From Nectonema munidae (taxonomy: Eukaryota > Nematomorpha > Nectonematoida > Nectonematidae), in the NCBI GenBank assembly GCA_030549495.1, contig JAUIRK010000168.1, forward strand, positions 1-64,000: DNA of 64,000 bases, read 5' to 3'. Of the stretch, positions 1-11,143 are shown piece after piece. The notes under the pieces are model-generated. The model saw nothing but the letters and a program-made list of their open reading frames with translations, had not been told where the DNA came from and ran no database searches. Position 1 is the stretch's first letter. Every line of letters begins with the position of its first letter. The position numbers and the translations under genes are program-made.

Positions 1-82
1 GGAAAGTCCAGTTAGACTTGGACTCAGCATTCCGGGCGGGCCACGATATCCGAAAGGATGGGTGCGAACGTCACAAAACAAC
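1..82. other. unassigned left-edge segment
   Basis: This short stretch is richer in G and C than what follows. No reading frame or repeat relationship was recognised in it. Confidence 0.3.
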
Positions 83-106
83 TTAATTAATTAATTAATT
101 AATTAA
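83..106. repeat. (TTAA)n microsatellite
   Basis: Six perfect tandem TTAA units lie just before the first Tigger fragment. TTAA is the piggyBac target sequence, but no element end adjoins it. Confidence 0.9.
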
Positions 107-109
107 AAA

Positions 110-889
110 AATGGTCATACAACAAAAAGCTTGATGACTTCGCCGTTTTCAGCGAATGGTTGAAAACCTTAATGATAAACTTCGACGTCAAAAACTTTTC
201 TCTTTTAGATAATGCAACATCTCACACCAAAATTGAAATGACGAACATCAAATTAGTTTTCTTGCCAGTCAACACCACTTCTGTTCTTCAACCTTAAAAC
301 AACATATCGAAAACAACTTTACGGCACATTTTGTTGAAGATCGATTCTGCGGAAGATGCTTGGAACATGAGTAAGTTGGGTTACAAGCTTGTAACTGGAT
401 TACACATGCAGTTTCAAAATGTAAACAGTCTACTGTTCAAAAACAGCTAAAAGAGTGGATTTAAAATGGATGAAATAACCAGTGAAAAAGAAACTGAAAA
501 CTATCATTCACTGAATGGACTGATAGACAGTGACAAGTAGATTAAATATAACTAACAAAATGACAGCTGGATCTGTATAGCTCAATAGATGAAGATGTAG
601 AGACGTCAGAAAAAGCTCTCTGAGGGTTGGGAAGAAAGAATGGTGAATCTTAGCAGATAAAAATGAAAGTGATGATGAAGAAGATAAGGAGGAAGAGACG
701 GTTCAGTCTGGCATTAGCTCAAATGAAGCGTTACATATGATTGAGAAAGTAAAAGAGTATTGGCTCGGAAAAGACATGAGCAGATGTCTGGATGCACCTA
801 TCAAAGCGAATCCTAACTTCAGCAACAATTATTCTTTTGTGAAAACCGGAAAAAAACAAGTAACGATTGACTTTTTTAAATCAAAATAA
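110..889 (+). pseudogene. pogo/Tigger-like transposase remnant
   Basis: This is the C-terminal half of a Tc1/mariner-superfamily pogo (Tigger, DDE_1) transposase. Visible are the second catalytic block LLDNATSHTK, the following LVFLPVNTTSVLQP block, and a C-terminus of the form QVTIDFFKSK followed by TAA at 887-889, which is typical of Tigger proteins. The reading frame is broken by several stops and frameshifts, and the N-terminal CENP-B-like DNA-binding part lies outside the window or is lost. Sequence at about 945-1005, with a GGACCACCCCGATAATACGACC motif split by decay, resembles Tigger end sequence. It is a dead copy, unrelated in detail to the Tiggers at 6.1 and 62 kb. Confidence 0.75.
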
Positions 890-1026
890 AGCTTTAATGT
901 GTTTTCTTTGTTTTTTATGATTCACGTCTGTTAACTAAAAAATTCACAATTAGGACCACCCCGATAATACGACCAATAAAGTTTGTCCCAAAAGTGGTTT
1001 CAATAAAACTATGATAATACATTTTA

Positions 1027-1823
1027 GATTTTTCCCTGACAGTTCTTACAAGGGATGCCTTTTCCATTTTTCTCAAGCTGTATATCGAAAATTAGCAAAC
1101 TCGAAGGATTTGCAGAAATTTACAAAAATAATAATAGTTTTAAAAAATGTGTTAAAATGTTTATGGCTCTTGCTTTTTGCCTAAAGATCAGGTTTTATAT
1201 ATTTAAAATATTTATTTTATATTTAAATATAAAAATAAAAAATTTAACTTTTTTTGGAAATTTATAGATTAAAAGTGCATTTCTAAAAATGAAAGATGTG
1301 ATGGGATGTTTCAATGGAATGGAAAATTTTTTTTAATATTTTGAAGAAACTTGGTTTGGAATTTTTCCTATAGAAATATGGAATGTTAGAGAAGTAGTAG
1401 TTAGAACCAACAACCATTGTGAAGGTTGGCACAATTCGTAAGCGTCTATATTAAAAGTAAATTTTTATAGTAATAAATAATACATTTTTAGATTGAACTC
1501 AGGTTTACCTTTCTCACAGCCTAATATTTGGGAAGTAATCGAATATTTCCAAAAGAAGAAGGGAAATTTTTTATTGATGGTGTCGGAAATAGAAAAAATT
1601 GGGGCAATGCATGTTTACAATGATACAAAGAAAAAACTCTGGGAAAACGAAAAAAAAAAACATTGAAAAAATATATCTTGATTACTTTGAAACAGAAAAC
1701 TTGTATTTATTTTTATCAAGATTGGCAAATTTTATTTCTTCATCAACAAATATGGAAGATAAATATATTAATTTTTCTTTTTTAAACAAAAAATGTTTTT
1801 TTATAAATAAAATTTTATCTTGA
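1027..1823 (+). pseudogene. MULE transposase, 3' part (copy 1 of an intron-bearing family)
   Basis: This copy holds the last exons of a Mutator-like (MULE) transposase. The first piece encodes a block like GCLFHFSQAVYRKL, which contains the MULE CxxH signature. An AT-rich intron follows, then a block ending RTNNHCEGWHN that carries the catalytic Glu region. A GTAAGC donor at about 1440 and a TAG acceptor near 1493 bound the next intron. The final part encodes a helical tail with a YLFLSRLANF motif shared with the copies at 2.4 and 13.8 kb. The first two catalytic Asp blocks are missing, so the copy is 5'-truncated. It sits directly downstream of the Tigger remnant. Confidence 0.7.
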
Positions 1824-2448
1824 AGTTTTTTTTATTCTATTTTTTCAATTTAATATGAGTTGTATGAAATAACTCGTCTTTTAATTAAACCAGATTGAAC
1901 ATCATCATCATCAGCATATAATTTAGTGTATGCTATTGTTTATATGCATTGTATGCAATAGTGTATGCTATTGTTTATATGCCACTATAAACACTACAGT
2001 ACATTGTGAAGGATAGTGTGTATAATTACTAGTTATCACCTTCGTATTATACAAAAGTGGTAACTTTTGTCTTGTGGATACTTTTCTCCTAGAACCGTAT
2101 GTGTATAGGGTTCTAGGCGATTGTCAAGAAAGCTACAATGTCAAGAAAAGTCATTAATTGTTTACATATGTCTTCACCACTACGTGATGTTGACATTACA
2201 TCTGTGGCTTGCTATACCTCCATTTTCTTCGTCATCACTTTTTTAAAATTTTTATTGTCAATTTTTCATAGTTCAACTTTAAAATGTTAAGTTTTTTACT
2301 TTTGCATGTTGAAGAATTGATATAAAGAAACTGAGGGAATTTATTTTTATATTATTATTATTATTATCATAACTAATAGATGATTTTGTTTTAATTAGTC
2401 AATTTTTTAAAAGTAGTTTTTGTTGACATAATCTTAATTTCAGCTCAA
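1824..2448. other. AT-rich intergenic, imperfect short repeats
   Basis: No gene is seen. At about 1925-1985 a 20-30 bp unit containing GTGTATGCTATTG is repeated in tandem with small changes. The rest is AT-rich spacer. Confidence 0.5.
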
Positions 2449-4000
2449 TTTTTTACTCAAACAGGAAAGATATTGGTGAAAAAAAGTGACAATTCTTTCT
2501 TAAAAGACGTATGTCATAATCATAAAATTCAAAGTGAAGCAATCTTGAAATTCAATAAATGTATTAAAGATGAAGCTTTAAATACTCTAAAGACAACAAG
2601 TCAAATATATCAGTATGATTCAAATTTGTTTTTACTTTCATGTTTTTTAATGTTTTTTTGTATATTTTTTTCAGGAACAATTTGTCTCTTCTTAGCGCAG
2701 AAGAAAGAAAAGAAATCGGTAAAAAAAGAAGCATATTAAGAAAAATAAGGTATAACAAAAAAAGAATGGCTCCTCCTCAAGACATATTTTTTTCTATACC
2801 TGAAAAGTATACACGTGCCAACAATTCCTTGTTTTTGCAATTTGATTATATTCAGGAGAACAAGAGACTTCTTATTTTTCACGGTGAAGTTATTAAACAC
2901 ATGTGAGCAATGTTAGCTGTCTGTATATAGACGGCACTTTCAAAAAAGCTCCGAAGCACTTCTATCAAATAGTGACGGTTCATACATTCCACAATAATAT
3001 TCAGCTTCCAATTTTGTATGCTCTAGCATCGAACAAAAAAGAGGAAACATACAAGTAATAAATTATATATTTTGAATAATTTATAATGATTACATTTTTA
3101 GCAGGATATTTGAAAGTTTAAAAGCACTAATTGATGAAACCAAAATCAAGTTCATTACTGGTGATTTTGAAAAGAGTATTCTTGCTTCATCAAAAAGAGT
3201 AACTTTCAGTTCATATTTTAACTCGTACAGCAATTAACATACTTTTAGTCTTTTAGAAGTGCTAAATATAAAGGCTGTTATTTCCACTTTTGCCAGTCAG
3301 TATACAGAAAATTAGTATCTTTAGGACATGGGCAAAAGTATTCAAAAAGCACTACTTTTAGATTTGGTATTAGAATGCTTCTTGCAATTGCTTTCTTGCC
3401 TATCTTTGAGCTATTTTAAATATTTCATTGGGTTTCCTTTTAGTCAAAACTTTTTTTAGATACATTCAGCTTTCCATAAAATCAAGAGAACTTTGAGGCC
3501 TCTAGAAATAGAAGGTTTCTTCGACTATTTTGAGAGCACGTGGATAAATGGATATGATTTGGAGATTTGGAATGTCTGCAACAAACTTTACAGAACAAAT
3601 AATCATTGTGAAGGCTTTCACAATTCGTAAAACTTTTAAAATTTATATCCCCAGTATAATTTTGTCTGTTTAATATTATTTTTAGAATGAAATCCTCTCT
3701 TCCATTTGAAAATACCACTGTATGGGAAGTTTTAGATTACTTCATAAAATGTGAGGAAAAAGTTTTACAAAGACATGGCTGAAATTGAAGAAGTTGACTC
3801 GATGTATGCTTGGAATGGTGGAAATGAAAAAAAGAAAAGAGAGAAAGAAGAAAGCATTAGAAATATATATATAGATTATCAAAAAAACAGAAATCTATAT
3901 TTATTTCTTTCCCGAATGGCGAAACACATATGCCAAGCAGCAAATGTAGAAACTAATAACGAAGATGACTACATATTGATTTTTCTCTTTTAAACGAACA
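2449..4000 (+). pseudogene. intron-bearing MULE transposase, nearly full length (copy 2)
   Basis: In order this copy shows an N-terminal CHNHKIQSE block (tail of a FLYWCH-like zinc finger, about 2509), a basic segment after an acceptor near 2673, the first catalytic block YIDGTFKKAPKHFYQ (about 2918), the second FITGDFEKSI (about 3155), the CYFHFCQ block (about 3280) and the Glu block NNHCEGFHN (about 3600). The tail has the YLFLSRMAKHI motif. At least four introns of roughly 50-70 bases with GT..AG borders separate these blocks. At least one frameshift, near 2900, lies between the basic segment and the first catalytic block, so this copy is dead although all catalytic residues remain. No flanking TIR or 8-9 bp TSD was identified. 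Confidence 0.75.
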
Positions 4001-4594
4001 TCCAAGATTTGATGTATCGTTTTTATTGTCATGAAATAAAGTTTGTTTATATCTAAAAAAAAAAAGAAATAAATTTTGTTTATACTAAAAATTGAAAAAC
4101 TTTTTGAGATTAGTAAAAAATAGTTTTCAGTTTTATTCAAATATGAATAAATATGATAAACTAAAGCTTAAAATAATTTTTTAATAGTGATAAATAATAT
4201 TTGGATAAATAAAATGTGTTAATCACTAAAATGATCAAAACAATACATAAAAATAAAATTCAAAATTTATTTATTTTTTTTCAAACACAAAATTTTTTTG
4301 ACTTTATTGACCTCCAAATTTTTTATTTTTTAATAATTTTTTGTCTTAAAATACTTTTATCAAACTTTTTTAGTTACAGAAAAAAAAAATGACTTTTGTC
4401 TCCTTACAACAATCGCAAAAATCATGTAGATATACTCGTATTATGGAGGCAGGCATAGACTGTATTTGCTACAATGCACGTATAGTGCGATACTCAAACT
4501 ATAATCGCATTCAAGAAAAGATTGACATATGAAAGCATTATATCATTGAACAACTTCTTTCCAATTAAAATTGCTTTTCATCAATGCACGGATA
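4001..4594. other. AT-rich spacer
   Basis: No gene is recognised. Two short segments around 4475 and 4580 share a motif AATGCACGNATAGTGC, an imperfect direct repeat about 100 bases apart. Confidence 0.4.
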
Positions 4595-4596
4595 GT

Positions 4597-5973
4597 GCAA
4601 CATTACCGATTAATGTTTGTTTTGAGAGACACATTAGCTGTAAATTTTATAGGTGGTTTTAAAGAAGGGGTATCTTTTGCGAAAAAACCCTGTCGTTCTT
4701 GTGAGATTAATAGAGCTGAATTAAAGAAATATTTATTTTGTAAGTGATTTGAAGATGAGAAAGGAAAGAGAAAATAAAGTTAGATGCAATAAACTCGAAA
4801 ACATGGATAAGGAAGAAAAAATTATATGGCCAGGAGAGTACGGTATTAATAATAAAAGTTTTTTTTTTCTCGCTTTCATTATTTCAGTTTAACAAAGGAT
4901 ATTTTGCATGATCCAATGCACGTTCTTTTTAGAGGGAGTTGTAATTAGAGAATTGAAAGTTTTGCTAGGTCAGTTAATTAATACTGAAAAATACTTTTCT
5001 CTTTAAATTTTAAACAAACTAATACAAAATTTTCCGTACAATTCACAACAAAAGTCGGATAAGCCTAATACTTTGTCCAAAACTAATTTAATTTTAAATA
5101 ATGTTTTCCCAATGTCTGCTGTTGAAACAAAAAATTTTCTTTTCATTATGCCTTTTTTAATTTATGATAAAATTCCTAGATCTGATAAACATTGGAAAAA
5201 CTTTTTAAAATTTTTAAATGTTACAATATTGTGTTTATCGCCTATTATTTCCGAAGATACGTTAGATCAACTTCATCTTCTTTCATACCAATACATGGAA
5301 AACTTCATAAGTTTGTATCCAAATGTATCCATAACACCTAAATTTCACTACATGATTCATTTTATTGACCAAATGAAAAGATTAGGGCCAGGTCGAAATC
5401 AGTGGTGTATGAGACTCGAGGCTAAACATCACATTTTTAAAAGTATGAAATGGAAAAATTTCAAAGCTATTGAAAAATCCCTGTCATTTTTTCACCAAAG
5501 GTGGATGTGTTTTCAGCAATCATCTTTAAATTATCCATTTTTGGTAAATTCAATACTTATAGTAAAAACAATTGAACAGGATGAAATAGATTATGAAACA
5601 ATAATATTATGTCAGAACTCTTTGAATAAAAAACCTACCTCAAAAAATAATGTCAGTAAATGAAATGACTTGTTCTGGTAAGTTGATAAGCACAGGTAAT
5701 GTTTTTTTACTAAGCTATGATAATTTTAAGAAGCCAGATTTAGCTTTATTAAAGGAAATATTGGTTTTTGAAGAAAACAATCTTTTTATAGGGGAAACTT
5801 CAAAAGTATTGGAGTTTGATTGCCATGTTAATTCTTTTTTATGTAAAAAATCAATGACTAAAAAGGTTTTTGATATTAATAAACTAATATATAAATGGCC
5901 GCAGTTGATTCATACCATAGGGCAAAATTTGTTTTATGTAATGTTAATAAATGTCGATTTCTGTTTCGACTAA
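4597..5973 (+). pseudogene. CACTA-like transposase, C-terminal two thirds
   Basis: The frame opens with RDTLAVNFIGGFKEGVSFAKK and a PCRSCEI cysteine pair (about 4615-4700). A block HDPMHVLxEGVVIRELKVLL follows near 4905-4970, matching the D-x-MH-x-LLEGV region of a widespread animal transposase-like family. After this come an FPYNSQQKSDKPN segment, PKFHYMIHFIDQM, RLEAKHHIFK and a C-terminal LEFDCHVNSF block. The longest unbroken part is 5073-5663, and 5650-5973 continues in another frame. A stop near 5005 and frameshifts near 4920 and 5650 make it a pseudogene. The N-terminus is absent. Relation to EnSpm/CACTA is inferred from the MH-LLEGV block and the CACT terminus downstream. Confidence 0.6.
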
Positions 5974-6101
5974 ATTTCAATGGTGTACATAATGAAAAAT
6001 ATACGAGTATAAAATAAAAATACTCCTAATTTTACATGTAGAGTATATTCATCACAAAATAAACTTTTTTTTTGAATTAATTATATATTTATATATATAT
6101 A
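5974..6101. other. spacer between transposase gene and Tigger
   Basis: AT-rich spacer ending in a short (TA)n run. The last two bases, TA at 6100-6101, are the left copy of the Tigger target duplication. Confidence 0.6.
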
Positions 6102-6480
6102 CAGTCAAACCTGCTCTAAAGGCCACCTCTATAAGACCGCCACTTCTTTAAGAGCGCCACTTTCTTACAGTCCCGATCAAATTTACATTAAAAATACCCT
6201 GTAAAAGACCACCACCTCTGTAACAGCGGCAGGCGCCACTACATTGCAGTCCGAATCTTAATAAAAACTTGCACAAGAACGCCACGCACCATACTAGAGT
6301 AGTATATTATTTTGTTAGCCTTCCTTATTTATTATCTACATTACTAGAAAATGAAATCTTGCATCAGTTCACTATTGAGATGACAAAAAGAAACTTTCTA
6401 ATGATGTTACGTGAATTACAACTAAACTTGAAATGTAATTTATCATATGGCTGGCACACGTACATCTTGATCACTTTTAA

Positions 6481-6605
6481 CCCTTTGAGGACCAGTGGGT
6501 CACCAGTGATCCAAGAAATGAAAATCGCCTGCTTTGAATATATAAAATTCCATTGAAAAAGAAAGCAGACGAATCTCCTCTTCAAAAATGTTGGTCCTCA
6601 AAGGG
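6481..6605. mobile_element. 125-bp piggyBac-type MITE nested in the Tigger
   Basis: The ends are CCCTTTGAGGACCA at 6481 and the exact inverse TGGTCCTCAAAGGG at 6605. TTAA (6477-6480) precedes the left end. The right flank reads AACA rather than TTAA, so one TSD copy has probably decayed. It carries no coding capacity. Its CCC-starting ends are of the type also seen at the piggyBac terminus near 37323. Confidence 0.75.
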
Positions 6606-6846
6606 AACAATGAACGCTAATGTTCGATGTGTATCAAGTTATGTAGATTGTAGAGTGATAGATAAAATAAAATTTCATGTATACGACTAACACGCATATG
6701 CCTTATGTCATTCATGTAGCATTGATAATTGTAATTAATGATGTATACGTATTTACGTGGCAACTGTTTTACTTAGAATGAAAGTTTCTTCATCACATAT
6801 TTTTGCTTTATTTAGAGCTAACACATAATAATTGTTTTCTATCAAA

Positions 6847-8381
6847 ATGTCTAAAGGAAATAAAAAAAAACTCTGTCCCTTGTAGATAAAGTTAATGTGA
6901 TTGAAATGTACGAAAAAATTTAAAGTTCGCGTAAAGTGGCTGGCGCATTCAGATTTTCAAAGCAATGCTCCAAACGATCGTAAACGTAAAATGGGAAAAA
7001 CAGGAAATGAAAAAGTTAATGAACTAAGTTGGAAGTGGTTTCAAAACTCTACAACTAGACGAGTACGAGTCAGTGGATCATTGTTACAAAAAGCAGGCTT
7101 TAAAATTTGCTTTGGAACTTGGTATCGACTCATTTAGTGCTTCGAATGGTTGGTTGGCTGCGTTTGTAAAGCGTCATAATATTGTGTTTGGATCTGTGTC
7201 TGGGGAAAGTGGTGATGTAGACAAAAGTGTTGTTTGTAATTGGAAACAAAAGCTTTCTACCATTTGTGCTGGGTATGAGCCAAAAAACATTTTTAACATG
7301 GATGAAACCGGCTTGTTCTACAGAAACAATCAGCGAAACAAATCATTTCATGTTAAAGGGCATAACACACATGGCGGTAAACAGTCTAAAGACCGCATTA
7401 CCGTTGCTTTATCTGCTTCAATGACTGGAGAGAAATTTCCTTTACTTGTAATAGGAAAATCGGAAAATCCTCGTTGTTTTAAAAACATTGATAAACATTC
7501 ACTTCCTGTTAAATATAAGTCAAACAAAAAGTCGTGGATGACAGGTGAAATCTTTGATAATTGGGTAAAAAGGTTTGATTGTCAAATGAAAAATCAAAAA
7601 CGAGAAGTCTTGTTATTGTTGGACAATTCTCCTGCGCACCCTGACACTTACTAGCGTTAAATTAGTTTTTATGCCACCAAATACAACATCAGTTATTCAG
7701 CCCATGGATCAAGGCATCATACAGGCCATGAAGCTAAAATACAGAGACAGACAGCTACAGTTTGTTTGTGACAACATTGCGAAAGATGAGTCCATCACTG
7801 GGCCGGAAATGCTCCGAAAAATTTCTCTTTTGGATGCTATCAACTGGGTCCATAAAGCTTGGAATGAAGTGACATCTTCCATTATTCATAAGTGTTTTGC
7901 TTGAGCTGGATTTACTGCAGAGGTTTTCACGAATGTAAACACATCAGATATGCAAAGCATGGAGATTGACGTCGATGTTTTCGAATAAACCAATGATGTT
8001 TCTTCATCAGTTTTATGTCTTTCCAAAGAATTATTTGGATTACAATTCAACAATCTTCACCACATTGATAATGACCTTCCTACCTTAAATTATGCTATTG
8101 ACTGGGATCGCTCCGCTTTAGATATTCTTCATGATAACGAAAAGGACTGAGATGGTGATGATGATATTGATGATGGTAAAGAGCCAGTTGAAGAATCGTT
8201 CAAGACACCTTCTTTAACTCACGTCCAAGACTGCATAGAAATATGTAAGCAATTTGCTTTGCAAACAGGAAACAATGACATGCTAAAACATTGTTTCGAC
8301 ATGCAAGATATTACCATTAACATAAGAATGAAAAAATATACAAACCAAACAACCATCACGAACTTTTTTAAAAGAAAGTGA
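6847..8381 (+). pseudogene. Tigger transposase (CENP-B/DDE_1), broken
   Basis: The start MSKGNKKK at 6847 is followed by the N-terminal HTH region, a CENP-B HTH segment (SGSLLQKAGFK / LKFALELGIDSFSASNGWL) and the DDE core. The core has the first Asp in NMDETGLFY, the second in LLLLDNSPAH, and the PPNTTSVIQPMDQGII block. The acidic tail ends TNQTTITNFFKRK with a stop at about 8381. The protein would be close to the usual 500 residues. Breaks include early stops around 6884, a frameshift near 7090 (KALKFALELG is split), a stop after LLLLDNSPAHPDTY near 7654, and stops near 7905 and 7987. The element therefore looks immobile on its own. Confidence 0.85.
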
Positions 8382-8609
8382 ATTTTTTTTATACATAATG
8401 AATTAAATGTTTTTATGCGTTTTTCCTGTTATATTCTAATAAATGTTTTTATTGATAAATTTTTTTGAAATTGTGTTAATTTTCTATGATAAATTTTTCA
8501 GATACTGAAGGTGTGAACCTTGATAAAACCGCCACCTGCGTAAAACATCCGCTTTTGACTGGTCCCAAGGGTGACTGTCTTAAACAGGTTTGACTGTAGT
8601 ATTATAAAA

Positions 8610-10289
8610 ATGAGTAAAATGGAAATGATTTCTAAAAAAATTACACGCGAAACTTCATCTGAAGATTTGATAAAATGTTTGAAAGAAGTTTTTTCCGAAG
8701 AAATTTTGACAACTTTTTCAAGTAATGTATTTTCACTATTTTTATTTTTTCTTTAATTTGAAAATTTAAGGAAATGAAGTAGATGGAATGATCTTTTTTT
8801 ATCTAAGTGAGCCAGATATGCGTAGAATAACGGAAGATAAAATCGGTCCTTTTAGGAAGCTTGAACTTTTAGTTTCTTTAGTAAGCAAACACTCTTTCAA
8901 CAATGAAGAGTCGATATATTCTTTGAGAGATGATACGGAAGCTGGTTCTATTAAAAGGTTATGTGAAAAATCAGACTTGCCGAAGTTTTCTAATTTTGTT
9001 GAAAGCTTTTTGAAAAAAGGAGAAATTTTAAAAATATTTGATAAGATGATAGAAGAAACAGCATTTCATATTTTGTCACTTGATGAATTTTGTACCAAAG
9101 ATGACTATTATTTATTCGGACAAAAAATGTTTAAAAAGTATCCATGTATAAAGTTCCCTCACGGAAAAAATCCATGGGTAAATTTGATTATTTTTTTCAT
9201 TTTATATTTTAATTATTTTTTAATAAGACTTTTTTTACCACGAAGTTATCACAAAAGGTACGAAACCTTAGATGGAGAATGAAAAATTCTAATAGAAGAC
9301 AATGTTCTCTTGTCAAAAAAACAACAAGGTCTTTGTTGAATCTTGAATTTTTAGGTAAACAGTTAAATATTAAATATATATTATAATGAAAATATATTAA
9401 TGTTAATAATATATGATACTTTTTTTTATTTAGAAGAAAGTGAAAACGAATACGAATCTACAATCAACGAATCAAAGCAAATATTAAAATCCTATCTTGA
9501 ATTTGAAAATAACGAAAGAGAGCGTCTTTGTTTTGATTTAAAAAATACATTTCGCGAAAGACGAAAAGCGATTCAGGAGATACCAGAGGGAAACGTACAA
9601 ACAATAATAAATAAGTTTATATATTTAAAGAGCCTAAAAATGTACATTTTCGTATTTTTCATAAAACTAAATCTATTTTTTTTATATTTAGATCGTAGCA
9701 GAATTTTTTTTAATTAAAAATGAATTGAACGAGATAATGATTGAAGAAAACTGGAAAAACTTATTTCTTAAATTACAAAAATGCTGGAAAGTAAGTTAAA
9801 ACAGCGGGAACTTTATATATTTATGTTTTTTTAGGATGAACTGGATGAAAAATTGTCCGAGTATCAAATAATTAAATATTTGAACACGAAAATCAAACTA
9901 AAAAACATACAGAATCAAGCTGTTCTATTTAAAGAAATAACAGTACGTTTAATACTCATTTTCATTTAGGTAAAAAAATTTATTGATTATTTTAGGAAAT
10001 AAGTGAAAATGAGACATGCATCAACTCTGCACCAAAACTTCTTATTTTAAAAGATGAAAATGAAAATTTGGATATAAAAATCTGCGCAAATCAAATTTTA
10101 TTTTATGTTGGAAGTAGTATCACAGCCGCATTAACCTGTCTTCTGCAAGTCTACTTTGTTTTTGATTTACAATATCCAAAGCATTTTCAAATACTTGGGC
10201 TATTGCAAAATGAAATTATGAAAGACCAAAGTGCCTTTTACAAAGGAACAAATCTTATAAAATTTGAAAAATCTTTTAACAATTTATAA
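8610..10289 (+). CDS. SAM-domain protein, seven exons, apparently intact
   Basis: Seven exons with GT..AG introns splice in frame: 8610-8721, 8771-9177, 9246-9354, 9434-9594, 9692-9790, 9835-9942 and 9996-10289. They total 1290 bases, or 429 residues plus stop. Residues about 15-80 look like a sterile alpha motif (FSEEILTTFS, then NEVDGMIFFYLSEPDMRRI and IGPFRKLELLVSLV). Further on are a KKYPCIKFPHG segment, a basic LSQKVRNLRWRMKN segment and a C-terminal region with NSAPKLLIL and FVFDLQYPKHFQ, shared by a large animal family of SAM proteins of unknown function. SAM domains oligomerise or bind RNA or protein. The ATG lies 12 bases past the Tigger, so the original promoter is displaced. I infer an accessory protein of the CACTA-like element. 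A co-opted host gene is the alternative. Confidence 0.7.
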
Positions 10290-10439
10290 TTTTTTTAATA
10301 ATAAATTTTTCAGTAATCATTTATACTGAAAATTTTTTTAATAATAAATTTTTTTATTATTTTTTTAGTTTTATTCTTTTAAGAACTAGACGAGAATGGA
10401 ATTAAAAATATATATTGAATGTAGAAATTGATAGTAAAA

Positions 10440-10627
10440 TTTATATGAGAACGTTTAAATTTTGATTTAACGTTTAGATTTTAAACATGATATCTTAAAA
10501 TATAAAGCGTTTAAAATCCAAACGTCTTTTCTTATATTTTAACGCGTTTTATTATAACGCGTTGAAGTTTTGTGACAGTTTTGGTGTTTAGAAATGTGTT
10601 TACATTCTAAACGTTGTTTTTACAGTG
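10440..10627 (-). repeat. 3' terminus with subterminal AACG repeats of the CACTA-like element
   Basis: About seven short motifs (AACGTTTA, AGCGTTTA, AAACGTC, AACGCGTT, AAACGTT) in both orientations lie within 190 bases of otherwise AT-rich DNA. The block ends in TTTTTACAGTG, the inverse of CACTGTAAAAA. The next bases, TAA, could be a 3-bp TSD. Clustered subterminal repeats are the transposase-binding region in known CACTA elements. That role is inferred here. Confidence 0.55.
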
Positions 10628-10633
10628 TAAAAT

Positions 10634-11143
10634 CAAAAACGGAAAAGCAAATCAACCTTCTGAAAAGAATGTTTCAAATTTATGTTTTCCAAAATTATTT
10701 CAATTTTTAAAAGAAGATATGTTAGAAGTAGAATAATAAAAAAGAGATAAGTACTTAATAATTTCAATTATATTATCATGAAAAAGAATGGGTAATGAAA
10801 GTTATATAAATAATAACGATGAAATATTGAAATTTTATTTTTTAAATATATTTATTTTTTTATTAATTTGTCTCCTGAAAGATATTCAAAGAATAAATAA
10901 AATCTAAACTCAAAAACGGAAAAGCAAATCAACCTTCTGAAAAGAATGTTTCAAATTTATGTTTTCCAAAATTATTTCAATTTTTAAAAAGAAGATATGT
11001 TAGAAGTAGAATAATAAAAAAGAGTAAGTACTTAATAATTTCAATTATATTATCATGAAAAGAATGGGTAATGAAAGTTATATAAATAATAACGATGAAA
11101 TATTGTAATTTTATTTTTTCAATATATTTATATTTTATTAATT
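10634..11143. repeat. tandem duplication, about 277-bp period
   Basis: A segment of about 235 bases starting CAAAAACGGAAAAGCAAATC at 10634 recurs at 10911 with only a few small indels and substitutions. The two copies are separated by about 40 bases. Neither copy has coding capacity. Their similarity points to a fairly recent duplication immediately outside the CACTA-like terminus. Confidence 0.9.

Larger units (their letters stand above)
6102..8596 (+). mobile_element. complete-ended pogo/Tigger element
   Basis: The element starts CAGTCAAACCTG at 6102 and ends with the inverse CAGGTTTGACTG at 8596. It is flanked by TA at 6100-6101 and 8597-8598, as expected for Tc1/mariner. Its total length is 2495 bases. 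Inside are a Tigger transposase pseudogene (6847-8381) and a small piggyBac-style MITE (6481-6605). It lies inside the CACTA-like element, between the transposase and SAM genes, so it is the younger insertion. Confidence 0.88.
4595..10627 (+). mobile_element. CACTA-like DNA transposon (5'-truncated, split by a Tigger)
   Basis: I group two same-strand genes and a terminus into one element. They are a transposase-like pseudogene (4597-5973), a SAM-domain gene (8610-10289) and an end at 10627. Read from outside, that end is CACTGTAAAAACAACG, the 5'-CACT start used by EnSpm/CACTA elements, followed inward by clustered AACG-containing subterminal repeats. Without the Tigger at 6102-8596, the two genes would lie only about 140 bases apart. 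The 5' end was not found and is probably lost, because the transposase begins abruptly. The pairing is inferred from adjacency, strand and the shared 3' terminus. The CACTA assignment is moderate. Confidence 0.5.
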
